A stretch of 64,000 nucleotides of DNA from Colocasia esculenta. Lineage: Eukaryota; Streptophyta; Magnoliopsida; Alismatales; Araceae. Location of the stretch: contig CM024766.1 in assembly GCA_014218235.1 (NCBI GenBank), positions 19,937,346-20,001,345 of the forward strand, in the 5' to 3' direction. Below are positions 10,498-21,291 of this stretch, in pieces (the first letter of the stretch is position 1; each line of letters begins with the position of its first letter). The notes beneath the pieces were generated by a model. It was given only the letters and a program-made list of their open reading frames with translations, was not told the origin of the DNA and did not search any database. The position numbers and the translations under genes are program-made.

Positions 10498-12027
10498 TGT
10501 TGGGTTGAGTATGTTTTGGAATTTCCTAAAGTTGTATTTTAATGATGACCAATGAACATCATATTGTGATTTTAATGATGACATATTGTGATTTTAATGA
10601 TGACATATTGTGATTTTGATGATGACATGTTGAACATGTTATACATTTTATACATATCACAATAATGCTCAAACAACATGTTTTTGATGTTTAATATCTC
10701 GTATTTAATGATAATATCTTGTACTAAAGGCTTATGTGTTGAATTTTTAGGAATATCCAGATTTTGTCATGGTAGTGTCGACACACCCATTGATGGTGTC
10801 GACACTAGGTATCATTCCCTGAAGCAGTTTCATGAACACAGGGTCCAGTGTGTCGACACACTCAATGGCAGTGTCGACACACTCCGGCTGAATTCTCATC
10901 TTAAGATCCATCTGGACACGTGGCCTCCTAGGGATCAATGGGATTGGTCTTGGATCATGTGCCCACGCACTCCAAGGGTTCTTTTGGCCATGTTGGGCTA
11001 AAAATACCCCACCAATTGGCCCCCAAGAGTGGGGTCCTCTAGAACATCCCAGCAAAAAGGCTTTTGGCGGCAAAAGAGGGCTTTCAGGATCTTGCTTCAT
11101 CTCCAGAAGTTGCAGGCCATCCTTTCAAGAGGAAGGACGTGGGAATCAAGGGGAATCTCTAGAGAGAAGCTTGCGGTGCTAGGAAAGGGAGCAGATCCAA
11201 CTGAAGAAGAGCAGTAGAAGAAGGATTTCTGGCATTTCAAATGCCATCAAAGCAGAGCATCGCCAATTGAGGAGAATCTCCATCAATTTCCATCAAGGCT
11301 CCTCAATTCAAGTGTCTGCAAGCCCTCTTCATCGAAGAGCACTCATTCTACATCCATTTCTCTCACTTCTGAGTTTGTTCTTTCTTATTTCGTCTATGAG
11401 ATTTGTGCATTAAGTTTTGCACAAATGTCTGTGTACGAAACTGTCTTGAATCAAATCATTGCTAAAGGATCTGATCTCTTTTGTGTTTGATCTAGCTTTT
11501 GTACTGTGAGCCGTCGAGCTCTGGTTTGTGAGTCGTCGCACTCACTGTGTGGTTTGAGCCGTCGTGCTCAATTTGGAGTCGTCGTGCTCCGGTTGTTGTT
11601 TGAGTCGTCGTGCTCAGTTTGTTGAGCGATCGTGCTCAAGGTTGTTTGGAGTCATCGTGCTCCAGTGTGTGTTATACTCAAGGTTTTGAGTAGTGTGGCC
11701 TCACTGTGTGAGGGGTGGACGTAGGAGTCACTGGAGGTGATTTCCGAACCACCTAAAAATCCTCTGTGTAGTGGTTTAAATTGTGGTTGACTTTGTATTG
11801 AGCTAGATGCATGCATAGGGATTTCGTTCACACTTCTAATTGATTTGATCACACACACTAATCACACATAATCTACACACACCCACACTTCAGTTCAGTA
11901 AACTGTTTGTCTAAATTGATCTCTGATTCAAAGTAATTTTGAATTGCTTAAGCTTCCGCAATAATTGGTGTTAGATCTATTCAACCCCCCCTTCTAGATC
12001 TGATCCATCCACCTATTCGATCCTAAA
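10498..12027 (+). repeat. Copia-I 3' LTR, 1530 bp
   Basis: It begins TGTTGGGTTGAG and ends CCTAAA, where the left LTR has CCTACA. A short tandem block of ATTTTAATGATGACATATTGTG-like units lies at about 10545-10625. Four GTGTCGACAC copies, a mutated TATA box (TAAAAATA, 10999-11006) and the GAGCCGTCG hairpin array follow. The next bases (12028 on) are homologous to 31248 on, which fixes the boundary. Confidence 0.9.
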
Positions 12028-13365
12028 ATGCATACGCCCAAATCTCCAAGTAAGCAGCTCTTTTCTCTCTATTTTTCTTTCTCTCTCTTCAATTTCTTCT
12101 TCTCTCTTTTTATCTTCTGCTGCTCGCGCCAACTCTCCTTCTCTTTTCTGCCGTTCTAGAACCTCCCGGGCCACAAGAGATTCTCGAAAGTGCCCTGGCT
12201 AGCCCCCATGATCGATTTGCTTCCTTTGACTGCTACCCGTCATCTGCGGGAGTGGGGACTGTCCAGCGTGCTTGTGCTCGCCAAACAATATCACAAGATT
12301 GTACACGTGTGGGATATCATTACGTTCCTGGCGGAACTGTGGCACCCTCAGACACACACTTTCATCTTTCTGGGATTTGAGGCGACTATTTTATTAGAAG
12401 AGCTCGAGCTGATGCTGGGTCTTCCGAGGTACCAAAGAGGGGAGGAGCATGCTCTTTCTTACACCGTGGCACCAATCAATGCATGAAGCATACTTGGGGA
12501 GATTACTACTAGGAAGACCGATCTTCATAGCATGACTGGTCGGGCAGATGTATATCTCCTTCTAATCACCCAATGGATCATCTCCAAGTGCAAGCGTAAG
12601 ACTGAGAATCATGTTGCCATTGCCAAGGCCGTCGCCATCTGCATCTGCGGTGTCATTCTCTTGTCGACAGAAGACGTCGCCATCTCCTTTGCCAACTTGA
12701 GCATTATTGACTCCCTCTCGGAAGGTATGAGCATTGGTCAAGCAGTTCTTGGCTATGTATATGCTGGTCTCTCCTCTGCAGCTACTGGAGGTCCCTTCTA
12801 CGGCTCCGTCATCGCCCTCGAGCTCTAGATGGGCATACACATTCAATTCAGAACGATGGACACTCTCTCCACCGAGTGCAAGACCATGCTACATCACTCT
12901 TTGGCTTTTGTGGGTGGACCACTCTATGTGACTACACAGGCTTGGTGGAAGGTAGCGCAAGTGAAGTGATTGCAAGGCTGGCGCGACTACTTCAAGACTA
13001 TGATTGTGGCGGAGTTTGAAATGCGCCCTCGCTTCCTCCATAACCGGATGATCCACCTCCCACAGCGCCCTGGGCTAGCACTTCGGCTTCTGGGCAATGA
13101 AGCATTGGTCCATTACAACCCGGACCGCTACTACTTGCAGTGCGGGGCCGCACGCATAGTGGTTCCCTTACTCTCACACTACCCGGCCATTCAGACATGG
13201 AAGATGGATGATGATCAGGATGAGCGGGATGTGTAGAGCACCATCGTCCACTAGGAGGGATGTGCCATGAGTCTTCTACAGAAAGAGGTGGTGGAAGATG
13301 AAGATGTGATCTTGGAGTACCTCGAGGCATTGAAGGAGATCCGCCCAACAGCACTGGTAGCTTGA
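12028..13365 (+). pseudogene. Antisense gene 1 of unit A: DUF7745/PMD-like protein
   Basis: The visible part starts at the end of exon 1 (CCAAATCTCCAA before GTAAGC). Intron 1 has a CT-rich 3' side, and exon 2 starts after TTCTAG at 12160. Exon 2 then stays in one frame to TGA 13363. It is broken by in-frame stops only (TGA 12484, TAG 12826, TGA 12967, TAG 13234, TAG 13252). Recognisable segments are ELWHPQTHTFIF and LEELELMLGLP, then an ICICGVIL helix. GWRDYF and MIHLPQRPGLALRLLGNEAL with YYLQCGAARIVVP come last. These fit the plant DUF7745 family, related to the plant mobile domain. The exact family is judged from memory. An AATAAA at 13473-13478 could serve as polyadenylation signal. Exon 1 and the promoter were cut off by Copia-I. 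Confidence 0.65.
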
Positions 13366-13774
13366 GAGCGATTTGATTGATGTAAGCATTGATATCAGGT
13401 GGTAGTTAGGGCAGAAAAGTGCTTTTGATTTGAATGTATGGGTGATTAGACAATGCATTGATAAATTGAATGAATAAAAATTAGAGTTTACTCTATTTGC
13501 GCAAGGTTTTGTTGATAACGTGACTTGAAAGGCGATCGCCTTAAGGTCGCGGCATGGCAGGGGGTCGCGACATTGTCGAAGCCCACCTGGATGAAGCGAC
13601 AATAACGCGACAACCTGGTGCGTCGCATCCTCAATCGAGGATTCAAAAAAAAAACATGAGCCCTCTTCTCCCTCCTTTACGCTTTCAAACCCCTCAAAGC
13701 TCTGCGATTGCTTCTCACCTCAAACTCCCTTAAACTCTCTCTCTCTCTTTCTCCTCACTCCCTCTTTCTCGGCT
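13366..13774 (+). promoter_or_regulatory. Spacer and likely 5' region of antisense gene 2, unit A
   Basis: This spacer between the two antisense genes holds an AATAAA at 13473-13478. A GC-rich patch with GTCGCGAC-type palindromes follows at about 13545-13625. A CT-rich 5'-UTR-like tract (CTCTCTCTCTCTTTC) lies just before the ATG at 13775. No clear TATA box was seen. Confidence 0.5.
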
Positions 13775-16603
13775 ATGGAGGGTGGGAACGGTGGGGATGG
13801 TGGTGGAGGCAGCTCGCCGGGCGACGGACGGAGGAAGTGGCCTTTGAGGAGGGGATCCTCTTGCCGGAGGCGCGAGGAAGCCGCCGCAGTGGAGGGGACT
13901 GTGGCGGACGTGGAGATGGAGGAGGAAGAGAATCAGGCAGCGGATATGGAGGCGGCGAGGAAGGCCCATGAAGACGCCATGAAAACGGTAAGTGAATCGA
14001 AACTAAAACCCTTGATTGATGTGTGGGAAAGGGTGAAAAGACCCCCTAGAGGGTGGATGTAGGGGGCGACGCCCAAGGAAACAGCTGCCGAACAAGGGGA
14101 GCTCCAGTCGGTCGGTGCTTGAGAACATGATGGATCAGCCCGTCGCGACACCAGGTGTCACGACAGGTCAACAAGGCGCGACCATGTCGCGTCAGAAAAA
14201 AACGTCGCGACATGGTCGCGGCTTAGTAGAGTGGAGTGACCAGGTTGCGACGCATCAGGGCGTCGCGACATGGTCGCGGCCAAAAAGACCGCCGCGACCA
14301 CAGCCGAGAGTTCAAACTGAAGGGAGTTTTAACTGATTTTTGACTGACTTGCTTGCAAGGAGAAATGAGGGCCCAAGTCTCCTGGCTCCTGGTGCTAGCT
14401 GTCTATTTAGCCTTCCTTGCCTTTCAGAGAGAGAGGTTGGAGGGGATGGGGTTCGGAGAGGTGCTCTGTATGGACAGGGTGAGGGCGGATCCCACGCTCA
14501 CCCAGGCCCTGCGCAGCAGGTGGGATGCAGAGGTGATTGCCTTCGTATTACCATGGGGTCATTTGATCCCCAGCCTGGAGGACGTGAGTCGGATCACGGG
14601 CTGAGGGTGTATGGGAGGCCAGTGAGTGGGTTTACCTACCCCTATTACTGGGACCTAGCCCGCCGACTCCTAGGATTGACTGTAGGGCAAAGGTCTTCCC
14701 TTCTTTCTAGGGTCGAGTTGCAGGATAGCCTGGGACTCTATGAGGTGGGGAAGAAGGTGGGGGAGATAGTCGATGGACAACTGCAAAGGTTGACCCAGGG
14801 ATGCCGAGTAGTGCTAGCTGAGGAGGCAGGGGCAGAAGCAGACCAGGACCTGCATCGTTTTCTCATCCTTTTCTTGGGCTGACTCCTGTTTGCTACGAGA
14901 GGCGACACAGTCCATTGCCAGTTTCTACCTCTCCTGGAGGACCTGGACGAGGTGGGCGACTACGCTTGGGGGGCTGCATTTTTGGCGCACCAGTTCGGCA
15001 GTTTGGGCGCCTCCGAGCGATAGACATCCACGAGCGGCTTCTTCCCCTTTATTCAGGTACCCTTCCTTTCCTTTTACTCCTTTACTTACTGCATTTGTTA
15101 TGAATTGTGATCTAACTGCCTTTTCATTCTTGAAGGTCTGGGCCTACCATCACCTCTCGGTCTTGAGGAGAGGGATCCTAGAGCGACCGGGCCTCGTGCC
15201 TATAGCTCAACGCTGGGACTCGCGTCGTGACATGCACACTTTGAGCGACCAGTTGGCCTCTCTCCAAGACGCTATCGACAGCTACCCTCAGCTAGATGTA
15301 AGTGATCTAACCCTTCTCTCTAAGTTCAATTGTTCGAATTAATTGCATGGCGACCAATCAGATGTGCTTTGATGTGGAGGTGGTGTGGCGGCCATACCCA
15401 GAGGAGGGAGATGAGGAACAACCTTGGTTGGTGCAGGCTCGCCCCTACTTCGGTAGGTTGGTGTGGGTGCATACACTTAACCTTGTGCTACCTCTTCACC
15501 TGTATCTTTGCCAGAGATCACTCGGGCTACGTCAGAGCGTGGCGGAGTTTTCCAGTCGAGACCTGACCCCGAGGCCTGGTCGGAGTTTCCGGGGACTCCA
15601 CGACACCACCGACTGGCACGAGCAAGCCAAGGAGCAGATCTAGAATTGGGAGCGCCGAGGCAACCAGGTCAAGTCTTTCGCTACCACAGACGATGCATAC
15701 CTTTAGGCGTTCACCTTAAAGTACGGGGCGAAGGTCTTCAAGGGCGCACGACGACAGGTAAAATCCTTAAACCACGACCTTGTGAATTATTTCTTATGGA
15801 ATTAAGCTAGTGATTTGAAAATGAAATTGCAGGTGGACGTGGCTGGGGAGACTGCCTGTCTTCTGGCCCTGCTCTACTCAGCGATGCAAGATCGAGAGAT
15901 AGCTTAGCGGGAGGCGGAGCAGTTGGTAAGTACCTACTTAGACTTCAGTATTTTACCAATCTCATAGCTGATTTGAGGAATTGACGTGTGTTGCATGTGC
16001 AGTGGAAGGAGTTGGAGAGAGTGAGGAGAGCGGCAAGAGCTGGAGCCTCCTCTTTCAGGGTGTCAGAGGGCTCCCAGTCAGATCTAGAAGACCGACTGGC
16101 GACCACCGTGAGGAGGGCCGAGGAGGCGCAGACTGAGCTGGCCAAGCGGGTAAGTAAGACAATGATTTTAATTTAAAGATTATCTAATCATGGCACTGAG
16201 TTGAATTCTTTTGCAGGAGAGGGAGCTGAGGACCACCACTGACCATGCGTCCCAACTTCAGCGACAGGTCGATGCCGCTGAGGGCGAGAGGGACCAGTTG
16301 CGCATCCGGCCGGAGGTAGAGGAGCTACTGGCGGCAGAGATGACGCAGGAGCTGGCGACGTAGCAGATTAGGATAGACGAGCTCCGTGGTCTAGTGACGA
16401 CCCTAGGCCAGGCGGCTCAGAGTAGGAGTAGGAGTAGGACAGATGCGAGCGGGGCGAGCGTTTCCTCCGTCCGACAGTATTTAGCAGGATCCACCAGTCG
16501 TAGGAGGAACGAGGAGGAAGAGAGACACCGTCGTGGCGAGGCGAGCGCCAAGAGCAGTAGGGGTGGTGGAGAGATGCCACCACCTCCAGAGAGGAAGGAG
16601 TGA
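13775..16603 (+). pseudogene. Antisense gene 2 of unit A: seven-exon plant mobile domain (PMD) protein with coiled-coil SR tail
   Basis: Inferred exons are 13775-13987, 14359-15056, 15136-15297, 15362-15757, 15833-15925, 16003-16149 and 16217-16603. Exons 1 and 3-7 are multiples of three and all introns are phase 0. Donors read GTAAGT or GTACCC/GTAAAA; acceptors are CAG except degenerate ones before exon 2 (CAA) and exon 3 (AAG). Exon 1 encodes a Gly-rich then acidic leader. Exon 2 carries the PMD signature (WDAEVIAFVLPWGHLIPSLE, then FLPLLEDLDEVGDYAWGAAF). Exon 3 has VWAYHHLSVLRRG, and exon 4 has VVWRPYP and LPLHLYLCQRSLGLRQ. Exons 5-7 encode a Glu/Arg/Leu-rich coiled coil and an SRSRSRTD/SRRRNEEEE tail. 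Breaks are a one-base deletion near 14603 and stops at about 15022, 15641, 15704, 15905 and 16361. PMD proteins occur as host silencing factors and as transposon cargo; the role here is unknown. Confidence 0.75.
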
Positions 16604-17877
16604 TCTGGGGAGAGTGGTGGTGGATAGTGAGGAGCTTGTGAGCCACCTCCCCTTATCCTTGTACATATGACTTATCACTTAGTGGATCTTTTATTTTATG
16701 TCAATGCTTGCTGAATGAACTTGCAATTGACACGAGAGTGAGACAAGATCCAAACATGGGAGAGAGGGAGATCCGAACATGAGAGAGGGAGAGAACGAGG
16801 GTACCCCGAGTACACCGATGTGCTTGCTCCAAAATTCCTTGTCCCTGTACACTTAACAAAACAGGTTAGATCTGTTCATTGGCTCAGCCCCTTGCGTTAA
16901 AAAAATGGTCTTGACTTCGTAATTGTCAAGGGGCTTAGCCTTATTCAAATAAGCGATAAATAAAAATAATGCATGCAAAAGGAAAGCGATATGTACACAC
17001 AAATTTTTGGATTTTGAGATTTTCTATAATTTTTTTTGAATTTTGGGGTTTTCCAATTTTTTTGGATTTTTTGGGATTTTCTAATTTTTTGGTTTTGAGA
17101 TTTCTGAATTTATTTTTGGATTTTTTGGATTTTCTATTTTTTTGTTTTGGGATTTTTGAGATTTTCTATAACGCCACCTTTTGCATTTGAGTGACTAGCC
17201 ATGGATCCTACTTCTATCTTATGTTCGCCAAATATCCTCTGAGTGCAGCGTGCATTTTTTTCTTGGCTTCCCGAAGGCTGCTTGCCCCTAGTCATTAACA
17301 TTCCACCATAGACCAGGTGCGTGGGTTCTCTGGTCGTGAGAAGGGATAGGAGGACTTAAGAGGAGATATGACTCGGCCTTGGAGCTCGGGATACTGGCTT
17401 GTATTACTCGCAAGGGTATATATCATGTGGAATCTATCTGTTGTCCAGAGACTTTATGACCATTTGCTTTTAATTGGGGCATGAGTGCGACCGGGCTCAT
17501 GGGCATCCCGCGGGGAACTGTACTGCCACTCGTTGACATGTCCCTATTTTTTCCTTGCTTATTTATCATTTCATCATTTTTTTCTCTTTTGAACTAAACG
17601 TCTCTCTTTGAGACTTCATGCACATGATCTACACCATTGTTTGTCTATAGGCTAGCACCCTCTTGCCCCTAGACCTAGTCCGAATGAGAGGAGAACTGAC
17701 CTTCATTCCCTTGCACTAGGGCTAAGTAAGAACATCATTAACTAATGGAAATTGGCCTCGGGTTGCCGTGTTGTGTGTGACTGAACACAGAAGTTGTTTG
17801 ACAACAAATGGAAGGAAGTGAGACACATGGCTGCTAACATTCTTTTGCAAATTGATGTTGTTATTGAAAATCCTTTA
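16604..17877. other. Convergent 3' region between antisense gene 2 and pol, unit A
   Basis: No coding region is supported. It contains an AATAAA at 16959-16964 and a T/G-rich low-complexity block at about 16999-17170, built of GGATTTT(TT)GGGATTTT-like units and A-rich on the pol strand. The same arrangement is at 35658-36789 in unit B. Transcripts from gene 2 (+) and pol (-) would converge here. Confidence 0.6.
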
Positions 17878-19215
17878 TTAAGGGTAGAATCTTTTAAGAT
17901 ACAGCCCATTCCACGGGTGAGAGAGCTCCTCACCATCGACATTGACTAGCCTATATGCGTTCCCAGGGTACACTTCCTTAACAACGTATGGCCCTTCCCA
18001 GTTTGGTTGCAACTTTGACCTAGGACCTCCAGGTTTTATGAAAATTCGCTTCAAAACTATGTCTCCTTCTTGGAATTTGTGCTCAATTACTTTCTTTTGA
18101 AAAGATTTTGAGAGTCTATTTTGATATGAAAGCACATGATCGGCCACGGCTACACGCTTTTCGTTTAGGAGTTCCAGCTGTGAAAGGAATGCCTCTCAAT
18201 GTTCATCAGGATTAAGTTCTTTGTCTAGCTGGACTCTTAGCGAAGGAATGAGGATCTCGTGTGGACATACCGCCTCCATCCCATAAGTAAGTGAGAAGGG
18301 CGTTTTCCCAGTGGGCGTGTGGACGGAGGTATGATAAGCCCATAGAGCCTCAATCAATTTCTCAGGCCAATCAGCGAACTTATGAAACTCACAAGTTTTC
18401 TTTAGAATTTTCAAAAGTGTTTTATTTGTGGCTTCGACTTGACTCTTGCCCTGCAAAAAATATGGAGGCGAATGATGCAAGGCAATGTTGAATTTCTTAC
18501 ATAGGTCTTGAAGCTCTTGTGATATGAACTGGGGTACATTGTCGGTGACGAAGCCGCTAGGTACTCCGAACCGCGAGATGATGTTCTTCATGATGAACCT
18601 GCACACGGTCGAACCTTTGATTTCTGTAAAAGCCTCTACTTTGGCCCACTTGGTGAAGTACTCAGTGGCAGTGAGAATGAAAGATTTTTGTTTCACTTGA
18701 GCATTAGGATCACCAAGAGGCCCGATGATATCAACAACCCACATGGAGAAAGGCCAAGGGGAAGATAGTGGATGCAAAGATGAAGATGGAGCATGGATTT
18801 TGTTGGCATGGACTTGGCACTTGACGCACCTACGAACGTAGATGACACAGTCTTCTTCTAGGGTTGGCCAGTAGTAGCCCTGCCTAAGGATTTTCTTAGC
18901 CAACATTTGGCTATTCACATGCCTATCGCATTCACTGGAATGGGACCGTTCCACTACCTTCTAGACTTCTTCATCCAACAAACACCTGAGGAGCATTCCA
19001 TTTAGAGCGCGCCTATATAGCACTTCTCCGACAATGGTATACCTTAATGCCGCTCTACGGATGGCTCGCCTATCCTCAGCTTCAGCTTCTTCTGGGAAGG
19101 TACTGTCCTTGTAGTATTGCTCAATCTCATGATACCATGGCTTTTCTTCTTCCATCATTTCTCCTAGTTCCATAAGCATTATTTCCTTCGTTTCTCTTCT
19201 CTCAGCTTTCAACAT
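17878..19215 (-). pseudogene. Integrase domain of Tat unit A
   Basis: Read on the - strand from 19215, this covers the integrase N-terminal region (RQGYYWPTLEEDC, CVKCQ of the zinc-binding module). The DDE core follows, with VVDIIGPLG for the first Asp, GFVTDN for the second and GKSQVEATNKTLLK for the Glu. The C-terminal domain has KLQPNWEGPYVVKEV and GNAYRLVNVDGEEL, ending LKRFYP at 17878. One frame is kept throughout. It is interrupted by a stop near 18958 and a TGA at about 18193-18195; the latter is also present in unit B. The core residues remain, but the protein cannot be made in one piece without readthrough. Confidence 0.85.
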
Positions 19216-19265
19216 GAAAAAACTCTTGAGGTTAATGAACCAAGGATCTTGAGTGGAGGGTGCTT

Positions 19266-20006
19266 CTAACCTCTAGACAGTGATAGTCTCAGCACTGCGG
19301 CTGAGGGGGAAGGAGAAAGAGATGAGGCCAAGGATGCCAGGGCATCGGCCAGAATATTCTGAGAGCAAGGAGTATGAATGTAGATGAGCTTGCAGAATTG
19401 CTTAGCTAGGAGCGTGACCAGATCTTGATAGGGCTTGAGCATAGGGTGACGAGTGCAATAGGTAGAAAGGACCTGCCGAAGGACGAGCTGAGAGTCTCCT
19501 ATGATCTTGAGATGACGCGTGCCTAAAAGATAGGCAAGCTTGAGACCGGCTAGGAGAGCCTCATACTCAGAGACATTATTGGTGGCAGGAAACTGGTGTT
19601 GATAGGCAAGTGGAATGGTGATCCCTTCTGGGGTGAGCAAGACTACACCTATGCCTCGTCCCCTAAAGTTAAGAGCCCCATCAAAGTGGAGCGACCAAAA
19701 GGGATCGCGAGAGATGAGTGATAGGTTTTCATCGGGGAAATCCTCTTGAACCGTGTCACTGTGAGAAAGAGGAAGGTGAGTAAGGTGCTCAGCAATGGCA
19801 TACCCTTTTATAGCTTTCCGGACAACAAATGTGATATCGAATTGAGATAGGAAGCTCTTCCAGCGCGCCAATCTGTCGGCGAGGACTGGCTTCTCCAAGA
19901 GATACCTAATAGGATCCATTCTAGAAATCAAGCTCACCTTATGGGCTAGTAAAATGTTCTTCAATTTCTGCACTACCCATAATAGTGCTGCACAGGTTTT
20001 CTCCAT
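19266..20006 (-). pseudogene. RNase H end and second (archaeal-type) RNase H of Tat unit A
   Basis: The first part completes the ordinary Gypsy RNase H (RLARWKSFLSQFDITFVV). After a spacer comes a second RNase H with its acidic residues visible: LHFDGAL, NNVSEYEALLAGLKLA, IIGDSQLVLRQ and ILADALASL. A dual RNase H is diagnostic of the Tat lineage within plant Ty3/Gypsy elements. The second copy is thought to replace the function of the degenerate first. It is frameshifted relative to RT upstream (near 20015) and to integrase downstream. Confidence 0.85.
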
Positions 20007-21277
20007 TGTGGTGAGTTTGAGCTTGAAGGGTTGAAGAGCCTAGATAGGTAGTATACTGCCCTTTCTTTCCGGGAATCGTCATGTTGCGCAAGGACAACTC
20101 CTAGGGAGTCCTCAATAGTTGACAGATATAGGATTAAGGGTTTCTCGTGGACAGGCTCCTGCAGCACGGGCGGATTCATAAGATAACTTTTGAGTTCATC
20201 AAAGGCCTCTTGACACTTAGCGTCCCATTCGAATTTGGCCCCTCCTTTTAAGAGTTCATAGAAAGGACGACATCTTTGAGAGTGCTGAGATATAAATCTC
20301 CTTATGAACTGTAATATCAAACCTCGAAGCTCAGATATGTTCATAGGAGGAGGCATCTCATTTATTGCCTTGGCCTTGTGTGGGTCTATTTGAATCCCCC
20401 GTTTGCTAACTATAAAACCTAACAATTTGCCTGAAGAAACACCAAACATGCACTTCTTCGGATTCATCTTCAACCGATACTCTCATCCGCAATGGAACAC
20501 CTTAGAAAGCACGGAGGAATGTTATCTTTGGGTTCGAGACTTCACCATAATATCATCCACGTAAACCTCCACATCTATATGAATCATGTCGTGGAAGATA
20601 GCTAGCATTGCCCTTTGATATGTGGCGCCGACATTCTTCAGCCCAAACGGCATAACCACATAGCAATAAGTTACCCAGGGTGTGGTGAAGGAGGTTTTCT
20701 CTTGGTCCTCTGGGGCTAGACAAATCTGATTATAGCCTGAGTACCCATCCATGAAAGATAGAGTTTCATATCCAGCAGTGTTGTCGATCAACACATCCAA
20801 ATGAGGTAGAGGGAAATCATCCTTTGGACTTGCCCTATTCAAGTCCTGGAAGTCTATGCAAATTCGCACCCTTCCGTCTTTCTTCATCACCGGGACTATA
20901 TTGGCCACCCATAGCAGATAGAGGACTACACGGATGAATTTAGCCTTGTGTAGTTTATCAATTTCCTCTTTCATCTTCAAAGCAATGTGGGGAAGGTATC
21001 GTATCAACTTTTTCTTAACAGCAACTGCCCCTGGCTTCAAAATTAACCTATGTTCCACCAACTCGGGGTCAATGCTGGGCATGTCATCATATGACCAGGC
21101 AAAAAATTCCTTGAACTCCCGTAGAAATTCTACAAGCGCCTCTTCTTCCTCGGGAGGGAGACTGGAAGCTATAGTCAAGAGCCTGGGGTCTTCTTTTGTT
21201 CCAACATTTACTTCTTTGGTGGGCTCATCCACTGCCGATGTAGGCTCGTCAAATCTTCTCATGCCCCTTGCATACAT
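20007..21277 (-). pseudogene. Reverse transcriptase domain of Tat unit A
   Basis: Motifs in order are KMKEEIDKLHKAKFIR, then MKKDGRVRICIDFQDLNRA, KDDFPLPHLDVLID, TLSFMDGYSGYNQI and VMPFGLKNVGATYQRAM, with the catalytic YVDD in VEVYVDDIMVKSR. Thumb and connection follow (KMNPKKCMFGV, GFIVSKRGIQIDP). Stops occur after TQR (about 20522) and before EYRLKMNPKK. A six-base loss removes two residues near IRRF relative to unit B. A frameshift lies near 20015. Confidence 0.85.
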
Positions 21278-21291
21278 GTCGGCAGCGTCCT

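Larger units (their letters stand above)
1..12027 (+). mobile_element. Copia-I: gag-only Ty1/Copia LTR retrotransposon, left end cut by window
   Basis: Two long direct repeats (1-1388 and 10498-12027) flank an internal region that begins with a tRNA-iMet-type primer binding site and ends with a purine tract. The right LTR starts TGTTGGGTTGAG; the left ends ...CCTACA. The internal region codes for a gag-like protein with two CCHC knuckles but has no protease, integrase, RT or RNase H. The element is therefore non-autonomous. It is interrupted by a solo LTR (4675-8455). At its right end it abuts sequence homologous to 31248 onward, so it inserted into the first intron-exon region of the DUF7745-like gene of Tat unit A. 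Its left target duplication lies outside the window. Confidence 0.9.

Noticed and set aside
13730..13969. Overlapping frames on both strands around the start of antisense gene 2
   Set aside because: They are by-products of GC-rich, Gly/Arg-coding sequence; only the frame from 13775 continues in phase through the predicted introns.
14340..14882. 180-codon + strand frame in exon 2 of antisense gene 2
   Set aside because: It is open partly because of a one-base deletion near 14603. Its first half is the wrong frame and its second half is the PMD frame, so it is not a separate gene.
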